From Gari tellinella (lineage: Eukaryota; Mollusca; Bivalvia; Cardiida; Psammobiidae), in the NCBI GenBank assembly GCA_922989275.2, contig OV277857.1:1426001-1490000 (forward strand): a stretch of 64,000 nucleotides of DNA. Reading direction: 5' to 3'. Every line of letters starts with the position of its first letter. Within the stretch, counting starts at the first letter, position 1. The notes under the pieces were generated by a model, which ran no database searches, had not been told where the DNA came from, and saw only the letters and a list, made by a program, of their open reading frames with translations. Positions 47,220-58,438 of this stretch are shown here, piece by piece. The translations under genes were made by a program, and so were the position numbers.

Positions 47220-50200
47220 AAAAACAAACAGACAGTAAACTCTAGAGTCTCAGGACCTCAACAATACAGTTACCACTGAAGTAGCATGACCATAAACAGA
47301 CAGTAACCACTAGAATCCCATGATCATAAAACGACAGTAACCACTCCAGTCTCATGGCCACACATAGACAGTAAAGGCTCGACATGATCACAAAGAGAAA
47401 GTTACTACTGAAGTCGAAACATCTCACACAGAAAGTAGCCATTCCAGTCTCAAACAGACAGTAACAACACCAGTCTCATGATCACAAGTGGTCAGTTATC
47501 ACTCTAGTTTTATGACCAGAAAAAGACAGTAACCGCTCAAGTCTAATGGCCACAAATAGACGGTAACCCCTCCAGTCTCATGGCAACATATAGACAGTAA
47601 CCACCTCAGGCCACTGGTCACACATAGACATTAACCACTTCAGACCCATCGCCACACATAGACAGTGACCACTTCAGACCCCTGGCCACACGTAGACAGT
47701 AACCACTTCATACCACTGGCCACACATAGACAGTAACCACTTCAGACCACTGGTCACCACCTCAGACCACTGGTCACACATAGACAGTAACCACTTCAGA
47801 CCACTGGTCACACGTAGACAGTAACTACCTCAGACCACTGGCCACTGATAGACAGTAACCACTTCAGATTACTGGTCACACATAGACAGTAACCACTTCA
47901 GACCCCTGGCCACACGTGGACAGTAACCACCTCAGAGCACTGGTCACTGATAGACAGTAACCACATTCAGACCACTGGTCACACATATACAGTAACAACC
48001 TCAGACCACTGGCCACTGATAGACAGTAACCACCTCAGACCACTGGTCACACATAGACAGTAACCACCTCATACCCCTGGCCACACATAGACAGTAACCA
48101 CCTCAGACCACTGGCCACACATAGACAGTAACCACCTCAGACCCCTGGTCACTGATAGACAGTAACCACATCAGACCACTGGTCACACATAGACAGTAAC
48201 CACTTCAGACCCCTGGTCACACATAGACAGTAACCACTTCAGACCCCTGGTCACACATAGACAGTAACCAATTCAGACCACTGGCGACACATAGACAGTA
48301 ACCACCTCAGACCACTGGCCACTGATAGACAGTAACCACTTCAGACCACTGGTCACTGATACACAGTAATCACTTCAAACCCATGGCCACACGTAGACAG
48401 CAACCACTTCAGACCCCTGGCCACACATAGACAATAACCACTTCAGACCACTGGTCACACATAGACAGTAACCACCTCAGACCACTTGTCACACAAAGAC
48501 AGTAACCACCTCTGACCACTGGTCACAGATAGACAGTAACCACATTAGACCACTGGTCACACATAGACAGTAACCACCTCAGACCACTGGTCATACATAG
48601 ACAGTAACCACATCAGACCACTGGTCACACATAGACAGTAACTACCTTAGACCACTGGTCACACATAGACAGTAACCACCTCAGACACCTGGTCACACAT
48701 AGACAGTAACCACCTCAGACCACTGGCCACATATAGACAGTAACCACCTCAGACCCCTGGTCACTGATAGACAGTAACCACCTCAGACCACTGGTCACAC
48801 ATAGACAGTAACCACTTCAGACCCCTGGTCACACATAGACAGTAACCACTTTAGACCACTGGCCACACATAGAAAGTAACCACCTCACACCACTGGCCAC
48901 TGATAGACAGTAACAACTTCAGACCACTGGTCACTGATACACAGTAATCACTTCAGACAACTGGTCACACATAGACAGTAACCACCTCAGACCACTGGCC
49001 ACTGATAAACAGTAACCACTTTAGACCACTGGTCACACATAGACAGTAACCACCTCAGACCACTGGCCACACAAAGACAGTAACCACCTCAGACCACTGG
49101 TCACACATAGACAGTAACCACATTAGACCACTGGTCACACATAGACAGTAAATACCTCAGACCACTGGTCACACATAGACAGTGACCACCTCAGACCACT
49201 GGCCACTGATACACAGTAACCACCTCAGACCACTGGTCACACATAGACAGTAACCACTTCAGACCCCTGGCCACACGTGGGCAGTAATCACCTCAGACCA
49301 CTGGCCACTGATAGACAGTAACCACTTTATACCACTGGTCAGACATAGACAGTAACCACCTGAAACCACTGGTCACACATAGACTAACCACCTCAGACTA
49401 CTGGTCACACATAGACGGTAACCACCTCAGACCACTGGTCACACATAAACAGTAACCACCTCAGACCACTGGTCACACATAGACAGTAACCACCTCAGAC
49501 CACTGGCCTCACATATACAGTAACCACTTCAGACCACTGGCCACATAGACAGTAACTACCTCAGACCACTGGTCATTGATAGACAGTAACCACCTCAGAC
49601 CACTGGTCACTGATAGACAGTAACCACTTTAGACCACTGGTCACACATAGACATTAACCACCTCAGACCACTGGTCACACATAGACAGTAACCACCTCAG
49701 ACCACTGGTCACACATAGACAGTAACCACTTCAGACCACTGGCCACACATAGACAGTAGCCACTTCAGACCCATGGCCACAAAGCGTCAGTAACCACTTC
49801 AGACCCATGGCCACACGTAAACAGCAACCACTTCAGACCCCTGGCCACACATAGACAGTAACCACTTCAGACCCCTGGTCACACGTAGACAGTAACCACT
49901 TCAGACCCCTGGCCACACATAGACAGTAACCACTTCAGACTACTGGCCACACATAGACAGTAACCACTTCAGACCACTGACCACACATAGACAGTAACCA
50001 CCTCAGACCACTGGTCACTGATAGACAGTAACCACTTCAGACCACTGGTCACACATAGACAGTACCCACCTCAGACCACTGGTCACACATAGACAGTAAG
50101 CACCTCAGACCACTGGTCACACATAGACAGTATAACCACCTCAGACCACTGGTCACAAATAGACAGTAACCACCTCAGACCACTGGCCACACATAGACAG

Positions 50201-50555
50201 TTACCACTTCAGACCCATGGTCACACATAGACAGTAACCACATCAGACCCATGTCCACAAATAGACAGTAACCACTTCAGACCCATGGTCACACATAGAC
50301 AGTAACCACTTCAGACCACTGGCCACACATAGACAGTAGCCACTTAAGACCCATGGCCTCACATAGACAGTAACCACTTCAGACCACTGGCCTCACATAG
50401 ACAGTAACCACTTCAGACCCATGGCCACAAACAGACAGTAACCACTTCAGACCCATGGCCACTGATAGACAGTAACCACTTCAGACCCATGGCAACAAAC
50501 AGACAGTAACCACTTCAGACCCATGGCCACACATAGACAGTAACCACTTCAGACC
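47220..50555 (-). repeat. 34-bp minisatellite array, right copy, inverted (about 98 units)
   Basis: Units read TAGACAGTAACCACTTCAGA then CCACTGGTCACACA, the exact reverse complement of the left array. The inner edge (about 47,220-47,600) has diverged units with CCAGTCTCATGG, the same edge variant seen at both edges of the left array. The outer edge stops abruptly at ACCACTTCAGACC. Confidence 0.95.
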
Positions 50556-52439
50556 AGCTAATTTTTGACTCCCAGAGCGAAAAAAACACATCAAATAAAC
50601 ACTTTTATATAGAAAAAAAAGAAATATTCCCTTGATCTTTTTTAATTCTTTTAAATAATCCGTTTTTTGTGATAAATAATATCATTACTATGACCATTCA
50701 TACGAGCATATATTTTACAATGACACCGTGCATATAATTACAAGCAAAACTCCAAACAATCGTTAATTAATATAACTAGAATTCCTAGGGTTCCAGATTA
50801 TTAAAAACATTCATGGATTAAATTGTTTTCTATGTTTATAACTGTTTTCCCTGCTTAACGCGCTTCTGGAAGTTCTTTAGAAATGTATTACGATTTTGTA
50901 GCGATGATCGAAGCCCCGCCCCTAAAATAGAACTTCAGTGGTTACTCCGACTTTAATTCTCAATGCTGGTTTAAAGCAGCCTTCTTCTATTGTACAAATT
51001 AACACGGCAAAAATAAATTTTGTATATATTCTTCATGTTTCTCTTCTGTTTTCGTTGAATTCTGCTTAATTTTCTCAAAAATCAACTTCAAAATCAGTCC
51101 CATGCTAATTAAGACACACCCTTTCCGAAATGGTTACTGTTTACACTCTGACGGAGTTACTAAAAAGTCGCTTCCCTCATTGTTTCGTAGATTTCACTCA
51201 AGTCAAGAACTAGACCGAAAACATTTTAGGGACTTTTGATTAAAATATTAAAAATGTAATAGTTGAGCTATGGAACATAGGAACCATGGAGGAAGTATGA
51301 TAGGAACACAGTAAATATTCGCCACTAGTGTAACTTTAAAACGTTGTTGGTCATTTATTTTGTATTTTTATGAGATACCTATGAACAATTCATCAATCTA
51401 GATAGAAAAAAAAGTTTCGAAAGCTTTAGAACAAAACGAATTGAAATAGCACACAAAACGAGAAAGGGCGGTGTGACAGGAAATTATTACTTCCTGTTGG
51501 AATCGTATATCCACAGAACTTTCCCAGAACTTTATTTGACTTACGTTGATATCTTGTAAGAACTATAAGACTACAAGAAGTCAGAGGTAAGGGACATGTC
51601 CTTATTCTAGTTAATACCTTAGGAGGTACAATGGTCAAAGCGTACCAGGCCAAAAGCATATTTAGTCTGTAGCTGTTTATCCTTGATTCTCATACATCAG
51701 AACATATCCTCTATTGTGGTAGTTTCGGACGGCCCGGTAGTTTCGAACACTATACAAATTACACAAAATAGAACACACTCACTCGCTCCAGCATGTCAAA
51801 ATTTTGTCAAAACTGTGGAAAGACAGTCATGTCACCTTCTGAAGAAGAAAAAGACCAGGATTATTGACTATTTAACGGCATACGCTACCAATTCGTGAGA
51901 CACCTAGTGGCTTTTAACAAAGTACGATAAATCAAGCATCGTTACTCAACGAAATCGTGGGAACTCCTTTACTTTGCCGGTCCCCAAAAAGTCTGGGAAA
52001 TAATGACATTTTACTTTTTATTAAGAAATAGGCTATTATGAAAATAACAGGATTTTGACCTCAAACTAGGACTTTGCATGCCTCTTTGAACAGAATAATC
52101 AGGGGCTAGCGCCCCCGAACCCCCATGGTTGCTTCGTAACGAAAGATAAAATGGTGGCTTGTTTACTCTTGCATGGCAACCTGTTGGTAAGGAAGATCGT
52201 GGGGACCGGCATAGTAAATTCTATCCAAATCGTGCATCGGTTATCTCCCGTAGATACTTTCGGTTTCAAACAATCTCCACTAATCGCGTAATGTAGACGT
52301 TAAATGAATGAAATTGTACTTGATAAATGAAAGAACGTGATACTTGGCAAATACTTTATCTAATAAGGCTAAGTTAATAACCCAGAACTTCAATCAAATT
52401 GAGTATAAGCGTGAACTGAAGATCACATAGAAAAAGCCG
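50556..52439. other. right flank of the array; no gene recognised
   Basis: About 51,105-51,160 (CCGAAATGGTTACTGTTTAC...) is the counterpart of the orphan unit at 22,321-22,375. CAAGAAGTCAGAGGTAAGGG near 51,576 could be a plus-strand splice donor, but no exon was identified. Small frames at 51,426-51,898 show no family signature. Confidence 0.4.
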
Positions 52440-52800
52440 CAGGGTTTTCCCTTGCATTTTGTAAATGAGAGTCCTAAGGACCCTCAAACCTTTCACTTTG
52501 AGAGTCCCTCAGCATATTTGGGGGTCCCAAATTAATTAAATTTGTAAATGCACTACAATGTTGACAAATAAATTGCAAAACCTTTGTAAACTGTTTAACA
52601 GTGCAAATTTATGATTAATCTCTGATGGTATATGAAGCATACCCCACATCAGTATCTACATATCTGAGAATTTGAGGGTTTGGAGTAAAATGTGGTCAAA
52701 GATTTGAGGGTCCTGGGGACTCTTGGGGTTGGACAAATAGGAGTCCCAGGTGACAGAATTGCGTCCAAGATGCAGGAAACCTGCGTCCGGGAAAACCCTG
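52440..52800. mobile_element. 361-bp MITE with CAGGGTTTTCCC ends
   Basis: CAGGGTTTTCCCTTGCATTT at the left, GTCCGGGAAAACCCTG at the right. The interior has GAGAGTCC / GGACTC motifs and GAGGGTCCTGGGGAC. Confidence 0.65.
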
Positions 52801-52818
52801 AAGCCGTCTGCTTATTTA

Positions 52819-53338
52819 GGCTGTTAGTATATGTTTACTATTTGAAAGTGCCTATAGTTTCAAAAGAAGCATTATAACTAATGCTTTATTTTACCATTGT
52901 CTTATTCTTCACACCTATAGCTTTTATTGTGAGCAGTTTCATCAATTTATTTCGGGCAGATTTTGATTGAGTGAGTGTTTTCATTGAATTGGAGCCCAAA
53001 ATAATTAAGAAAAATGCATATATATCAGGCAACAAACTATACTCTTTGCATCATAAAAAAATTCATATTTTTAGTGAGCATCATTTTTTAACTGTTTTAA
53101 TGTTTCCTTGTGCCAATTATTATTTTACATCATTTTTAGAACTTTAGGCAAAATAACGCATGCCGACTCTTTGTCGAGAATGGCTACAGCATACATTTCA
53201 AATACCCATAGACAAAAAAAATACCATTATAACCTATGTTTTTTCTTTTTGCCATGGTACTTAGATATGTTAGAAGAACCTATGCTGAAATTTTCATAGG
53301 GATCCATCAGAGATTTCATTTGGTCGCGAATGTCCTTG
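52819..53338 (+). repeat. repeat F, copy 2
   Basis: Collinear with 39,081-39,562, about 80 % alike by eye. Shared ends CTATAGTTTCAAAAGAAGCA and AGAGATTTCATTTGG. Here it is not inside a Harbinger element. Confidence 0.65.
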
Positions 53339-54460
53339 AATAAAGAATTTGAAGGAATGACCATCCATTATCGTAATTATGGCATTCATAATCATATTTA
53401 AATACAACTTACAAGATGACCGCCATATATACTCGGCATCACAATGCTTGTGTCATCACGATTCCTGCGGTAAATAAGCACTGACCTATCCGGATGTTTT
53501 CCTGTCAGTCACAAGTGACATACTTTGCACGATCTAGGTAAAACACAGGTATGAAGCAGGCGTGCAATAAACGAAGAACAATTTAACAGGCAGAAGGCAG
53601 GCATTGGGAAGATTATATAGTGGTCAACGGGCCATGACCGACCTGGTTGATATGGGTAATGGTGTGTAACATTGGGTTTGCAGGATTTAATCTGATAATC
53701 ACTGTTGATTAGATCTATATATAATTTTTTAAAAAGTGAATAAATTACGAGGTTTTGTCTGATAAGAAACAATTTGATACTACAATAATAAATCTGTGGA
53801 ATAGCTTTAATACCAGATCATGTGATATCTGCAAATAAAACTAATTCAAAAACTGCCTAGATAAACACTGGTCAAACCAGGATGTATTTTAAAAAGTACC
53901 TAAAAGTGAAATCACTTTAATTTACCCAGCCGGAAACAAAAACAAAAGTCGAGAAAATATTGAGTCTGAGGAAGAGGACCCTGCAGGACCTGTGTTGGAA
54001 ACCAACCATAAGTAACCTAGCTGCAGTACTGTACCTCTAGACCACAGTCTGTATTCCCAATACAGTTATGGTATCGCAACTATAAGTAACCATAATTAAG
54101 TAAGTAACCATAAGTATAACTCAATGTTTAAACCTGCAAACTTGAAAATGAGCAGTATTTTGGTTGTAAAGAAAAACACCACTTTCCAGCGTATTCACTG
54201 TCTAGAAGAATGAAGGTTTCACTAAATGAATAAAATCAATCAATTTGAAAGTTAACTTGTTAACATGTTAAATCGTCTTTCAATCTTCTTGTTTGTTAAC
54301 CCATTACATGGACAATTATTTCGAAGACTCTTACCTGTTTACTAGTGTTTAGACCTTATGATTTTCATAAATATTTCAGACATCAAGGTCGAGTAACTAA
54401 TAGTGAAAACATTTTCATGGTCGCTCTTGCTGGATATCTCACAGGAATAAAAGATCGTCA
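53339..54460. other. no gene or repeat recognised
   Basis: A minus frame of 87 codons (53,509-53,772) has no recognisable motif. Short AAGTAACCATAAGTA repeats lie near 54,010-54,120. Confidence 0.35.
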
Positions 54461-54672
54461 GCGAGAAACACCGCAATTTTGACAGGTAGGCAACAACCTC
54501 GTAACTGTCCTCTTACCCATTAATACGGCTATTAAATGAAATTGTCTCCAAACCATTTGTTTCGCTTTGAGCAGCCATTTTTCGTGACGTCATTTGAACG
54601 CTTTCTGTTATAGTCGGTAAGCGGGTGGTTATGAGGTTGTTGCCTACCTGTCAAAATTGCGATGTTTCTCGT
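54461..54672. mobile_element. 212-bp MITE with ~45-bp inverted ends
   Basis: GCGAGAAACACCGCAATTTT with GACAGGTAGGCAACAACCTC at the left; the complement of both at the right (GAGGTTGTTGCCTACCTGTC, AAAATTGCGATGTTTCTCG). Confidence 0.75.
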
Positions 54673-54890
54673 GATTCTGCCTTGTGGCATCTGAGAACGG
54701 TTTTAACTAGTTAGGAGTTTTTCGCTTTGCAATTACGAAGGTTATACTTGATACTACTTATTGGCAAATAGCTTTACCCGATATACCGTTTGATCAAATG
54801 TCGATAGAGGCATAACTTGGGAGAGGGGTACAATTCGGAAATTGGAAGTTCGACCCCTTGTCTGTATATCTAGTGTTTATACATTCTTTT

Positions 54891-54895
<5 letters not shown>

Positions 54896-54921
<26 letters not shown>
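54896..54921 (+). repeat. run of 26 G
   Basis: Uninterrupted homopolymer following TTTTTTTTAG. The length is uncertain in any assembly. Confidence 0.9.
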
Positions 54922-55055
54922 TCAGACTTCTATTGTGACAGTCCCCTGTGTGGGTGCCAGGTGAGGGAATTAGGATAGCATGCGGCTTTTGTTTAATTTT
55001 GACCCATGTGCTCTCTTTGAAACTTCCATTGATATTCACCTTTTCTGCTTTAAGT

Positions 55056-55370
55056 TTAACCCATTACCCCATAAATATGATTTTTTAACGCCTTTAATTT
55101 ATTCCTCCACTAGAAAAAAATAGTTCCATTTTATACAATCATGTATACACATACACTATGAGAAATATTTTCTATATCCTAGCAGATGAAAGCTTAATGC
55201 AGGCTAAAAAAGGAAAAGCAGAATAAACTTTAAGCTACCATCTGCAAGGATAAAGAAAATATTTTTTATCGTACATATTCATGACTGTATAAATTGGAAA
55301 CATTATCTTCAGTGGAGGAATACATGTAAATTACATGCCTAAAATGTGTATTTGTGGAGTAAAGGGTTTA
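55056..55370. mobile_element. TTAA-C MITE (two long arms)
   Basis: TTAACCCATTACCCCATAAA to TGGAGTAAAGGGTTTA; both arms carry the CTATATCCTAGCAGATG / CATCTGCAAGGATA block. Confidence 0.7.
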
Positions 55371-56112
55371 CCCATTACTCCATAAATATGCCCTTTTAGG
55401 CCTTTATTTTATTCCTCTACTACAAGAAATAGTTTCACATTTTACAGTCATAAATATATACTGTAAGAAACATTTTCTATATCCTTGCAGATGGTAGCTT
55501 AAAACAGGTTGAAATTAAACAGAATGCACTTTAACCCATTACCCCATAAAAACATATTTTTACACCTTTGATTTATTCCTCTACTGAAGAAATTAGTTCT
55601 AATTTTTACAGTGATGGATATGTATTGTAAAAATAGTTTCAGTATTCTCACAGATGATAGCTTAAAGCAGGCTGAAAGTAAAGCAGAATGTGCCTTAACG
55701 CTTTCCTCCCTGAAACTTTAAATGGACAATGCCAGTTTCCATTTTAAACTAGCCCATTTCTGACTTTTAAGGGTTGTTTTTGTCAATGTTTGGCATTATG
55801 ACAAACAGTGAAGACCCTGATCAGAGGGCTCCTTTCGGAGCCCTCTGATCTGGGTCTTCACTGTTTGCACAGGACAAGTGTACTATTCACATGTACACTG
55901 TTTGAAAAGGACGCCTATAAGCGGGACTAGGGTTCAAAGGGTTAAGGCACATTCTGCTTTACTTTCAACCTGCTTTATGTGCTCACCTGTATTCGGAACT
56001 AGAAAAGGCTATGGGGTAATGGGTTAAGGTGCATTCTGCTTTACTTTCAACCTGCTTTAAGTGGTCAATTATTATCTTCAAAACTAGAAACAGGCTATGG
56101 TGTAACGGTTAA
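55367..56112. mobile_element. triple nest: TTAA-B in TTAA-C in TTAA-C
   Basis: The outer C element is split at its central TTAA (left part 55,367-55,534; right part 56,024-56,112). The inner C element (55,531-56,027) is split at its own central TTAA by a B element (55,699-55,941, TTAA at 55,695 and 55,942). The interrupted halves rejoin as palindromes when the inserts are removed. Confidence 0.8.
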
Positions 56113-56199
56113 GGACATGATATGGAACACAATTTAAGCAGTTTTGGAGTCGAGGCTATAACAAGCAGTTTTGATATCAGTTAACCCTTTCGTCCACAG

Positions 56200-56254
56200 A
56201 TTTGGCACGTGCAACCTGCTTTTGAGTAGAGCCGAAAAAATGAGAAACAAACAG
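56200..56254 (+). CDS. putative first exon of the Tigger-like gene (MRNKQ)
   Basis: Follows an acceptor-like TTTCGTCCACAG (so a further 5' exon is possible, or this is simply the 5' UTR). ATG at 56,240 gives MRNKQ, and CAG|GTAAGT at 56,255 is a strong donor. Phase 0 allows joining to either 57,689 or 61,224, both of which begin with Ile-x-Pro-Arg. Support is indirect: the same intron start (GTAAGTTGAATAAAACTTTA) is found again after the exon at 57,689-58,438. Confidence 0.5.
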
Positions 56255-56319
56255 GTAAGTTGAATAAAACTTTAGAGATTTTTTTGTTGAACAAAAATAC
56301 AAAGCCTTGTCAGGTAATA

Positions 56320-56506
56320 CAGTAAAACCTCTCTATAAGGACCACTTAGATTTGTTAATTAGTGGCTGCTTAAAGCAAAGTGACATTAAAGCAGAAAGCT
56401 CATGCAGGAGCTTTCTGTTTTACTGTCACATTGCTTTAAGCTGTCTCCTGTAGTTTATATGTCCATTAGCCTTCTTTTTAGTGGCTGTAATAGAGAGGTT
56501 CTACTG
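56320..56506. mobile_element. 187-bp Tigger-type MITE with TA duplication
   Basis: TA, CAGTAAAACCTCTCTATAAG at the left; the complement of CAGTAGAACCTCTCTATTAC, then TA at the right. A central hairpin is built on AGCAGAAAGCTCATGCAGGA. Lies in intron 1 of the transposase-like gene. Confidence 0.8.
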
Positions 56507-56719
56507 TACTAATTTACTGTATTTAGTTCCCAAAAGTGCCCATTTTATAATACTTAAAAGATTGACAGATGGCGCAGAAACATTCTTGCAGGAACTTGTC
56601 ACTTAGCTAAGCAAATGTTTTGCTATTGCATACAAGTATGTTCATGTAAATATAAGGTTTTATGACATATTGAAATGAGTTTTTGATTATGCACTAGATT
56701 GTTTTAGAATGTAAAAGTT

Positions 56720-57360
56720 TTAATCCTTTACACAAAAGATATGCCTTTTTAGTTTTTACACATTTAATTCATTCCCCAAATGAAAAAAATAGTTCCATTG
56801 CATATGCAGTAATTAATTCACATCATAAGAAAGATCTTCAACATCCTAGCAGATGGTTGCTTAAAGTGGGATGAAAGTAAAGCCTTTGATTATTTTAGAA
56901 TATTGATAAATGTTTTAACCCTTTACTCCATAGATACACCTTTTTAGTTGTTTTTTTTTAAAGTTTTTTTACACATTCAATTAGTTTCTCCACTGAAGAA
57001 AATAGATCCATTGTAACTATGTAGTAATCAATATATCATAAGAAATATTTGGTATTTTAAGCAGATGGTAGCTTAAAGCAGGATGAAAGTATTTAGCAGA
57101 ATGTGCCTTAAGGTGCATTCTGCTTTACTTTCAACCTGCTTTATGCTGTAACCCATCTTCAAAGCTAAAAATAGACTATTGGGTTATGGGTTAAGACTTA
57201 TTCTGCTTTACTTTCAGCCTGCTTTAGGCTACTATCTGCTAGAATATAGATAATTATTTAAAAGATTCCTTATGAAACATGTTCATGACTGTATACATTG
57301 GAACCAGTGGAGAAACAGATTAAATGCGCAAAAGTGTGTATTTATTGAGTATTGAGTTAA
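56720..57360. mobile_element. TTAA-C MITE within another TTAA-C MITE
   Basis: Inner copy from TTAACCCTTTACTCCATAGA (56,915) to GGGTTATGGGTTAA (57,194). Outer halves are 56,720-56,918 and 57,191-57,360. Lies in intron 1. Confidence 0.65.
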
Positions 57361-57404
57361 ATATATAAAAATTATTAGGTCCATAGTAAAATGAAATGAA
57401 ATTA

Positions 57405-57651
57405 CAGTCGAAACTCAATCATTCAAACTCGCGTTAGTTCAATTATACCCATAACATGTGGCATGCCCAGAGATATATGATGTCACATATCTCCGGGTCA
57501 TGCATATTCAACAGCCTCTATTGTCAAGACCATCATTCAACTTTGAAATACGGGTATGCTTGACTTTAGTGAGATCATTATACCAAAATTAATAATATGA
57601 AATATAGGTAAAGTCAATTTAATCGTGTTCGAAGTATCGAGTTTCAAGTGT
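57405..57651. mobile_element. 247-bp Tigger-type MITE with TA duplication
   Basis: TA, CAGTCGAAACTCAATCATTC at the left; the complement of CACTTGAAACTCGATACTTC, then TA at the right. Same type of ends as the element at 5,974-6,593. It is 37 bp from the acceptor of the exon at 57,689 and is absent from the duplicate intron before 61,224. Confidence 0.75.
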
Positions 57652-57688
57652 AAACAATATCTATAAGAAATTTATTTTTCCTTGTCAG

Positions 57689-58438
57689 ATCTTGCCTAGG
57701 AAGAAATTAGAAAAAAGAAGATATAGGTCAGACTATTCACCAGAGCTAATGCTAAAGGCGTACCGTGAAGTCATAGAAACTGGTCGTCCCGTTAAAACCA
57801 CTGCCAGGAAATATGGCATTCCAATGCAGACATTGTGGGACAGGGTTAGTGGTAAAGTGGCAAATCCAGAAAACTGTTCACCCGGCGCAAACATGTTGCT
57901 TTCAATGGAAAAAGAACAAGAACTTGTGGATCATGTGTTGACCCTTTTAGAAAGTGGCCAGGAGTGCAACAATAAACAGATTCAGCATCTTGGTGGTGAA
58001 CTTTCGTTTAAATTAGGCCACAAGAAAACACAAAAGCCATTAAGCAATAATTGGCTGTATGGATTTCTTAAACGCTGGAAACATAAACTACCGTCACGAA
58101 AAGTAAAACTTGAAAGCATTAAAGCAAAGAAGGTCTTAACTGAACAAATTTCATCCTACAATGACAATCTAAATGAAATTCTGGAAAAGCATGACCTGAA
58201 GGATAAACCACAGCAACTTGAGGAGACAGAATTACCGCCGGAAAAACATGACCTCGAGGATAAACCACAGCAGCTGGAGGAGACGGTATTACAGCCGGAA
58301 AAACATGACCTGAAGGATCAACCACAGCAGCTGGAGGAGACGGTATTACAGCCAGAAACCAAACCCCACAATAACATTGCAGCCCCAAACAGTGAACTGA
58401 AGACCATTGTCTCACAAATAAAAGTGAAGACCAAACCG
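57689..58438 (+). CDS. truncated Tigger-like exon: psq and CENP-B HTH only
   Basis: 250 codons from acceptor TTTTTCCTTGTCAG to donor CCG|GTAAGT, phase 0 at both ends; unspliced, the frame runs only three codons further (ending at 58,447). Begins ILPRKKLEKRRYRSDYSPEL, then the psq HTH (TARKYGIPMQTLWDRVSGKV) and a CENP-B-type HTH ending in NWLYGFLKRWKHKL. These are the DNA-binding domains of pogo/Tigger transposases. After ISSYNDNLNEILEKHDLKDK a 19-residue unit (EKHDLKDKPQQLEETVLQP) is present three times (about 58,186-58,356). At the place of the first catalytic Asp (LDE in the exon at 61,224) there is QLEET, and the whole DDE domain is missing. Could encode a DNA-binding-only protein, an extra N-terminal module for the next exon, or be a relic of tandem duplication. 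Expression unknown. Confidence 0.75.

Noticed and set aside
51541..51600. Possible 5' UTR exon ending AAGTCAGAG|GTAAGG.
   Set aside because: A single donor-like site without an associated coding exon or acceptor is too weak to annotate.
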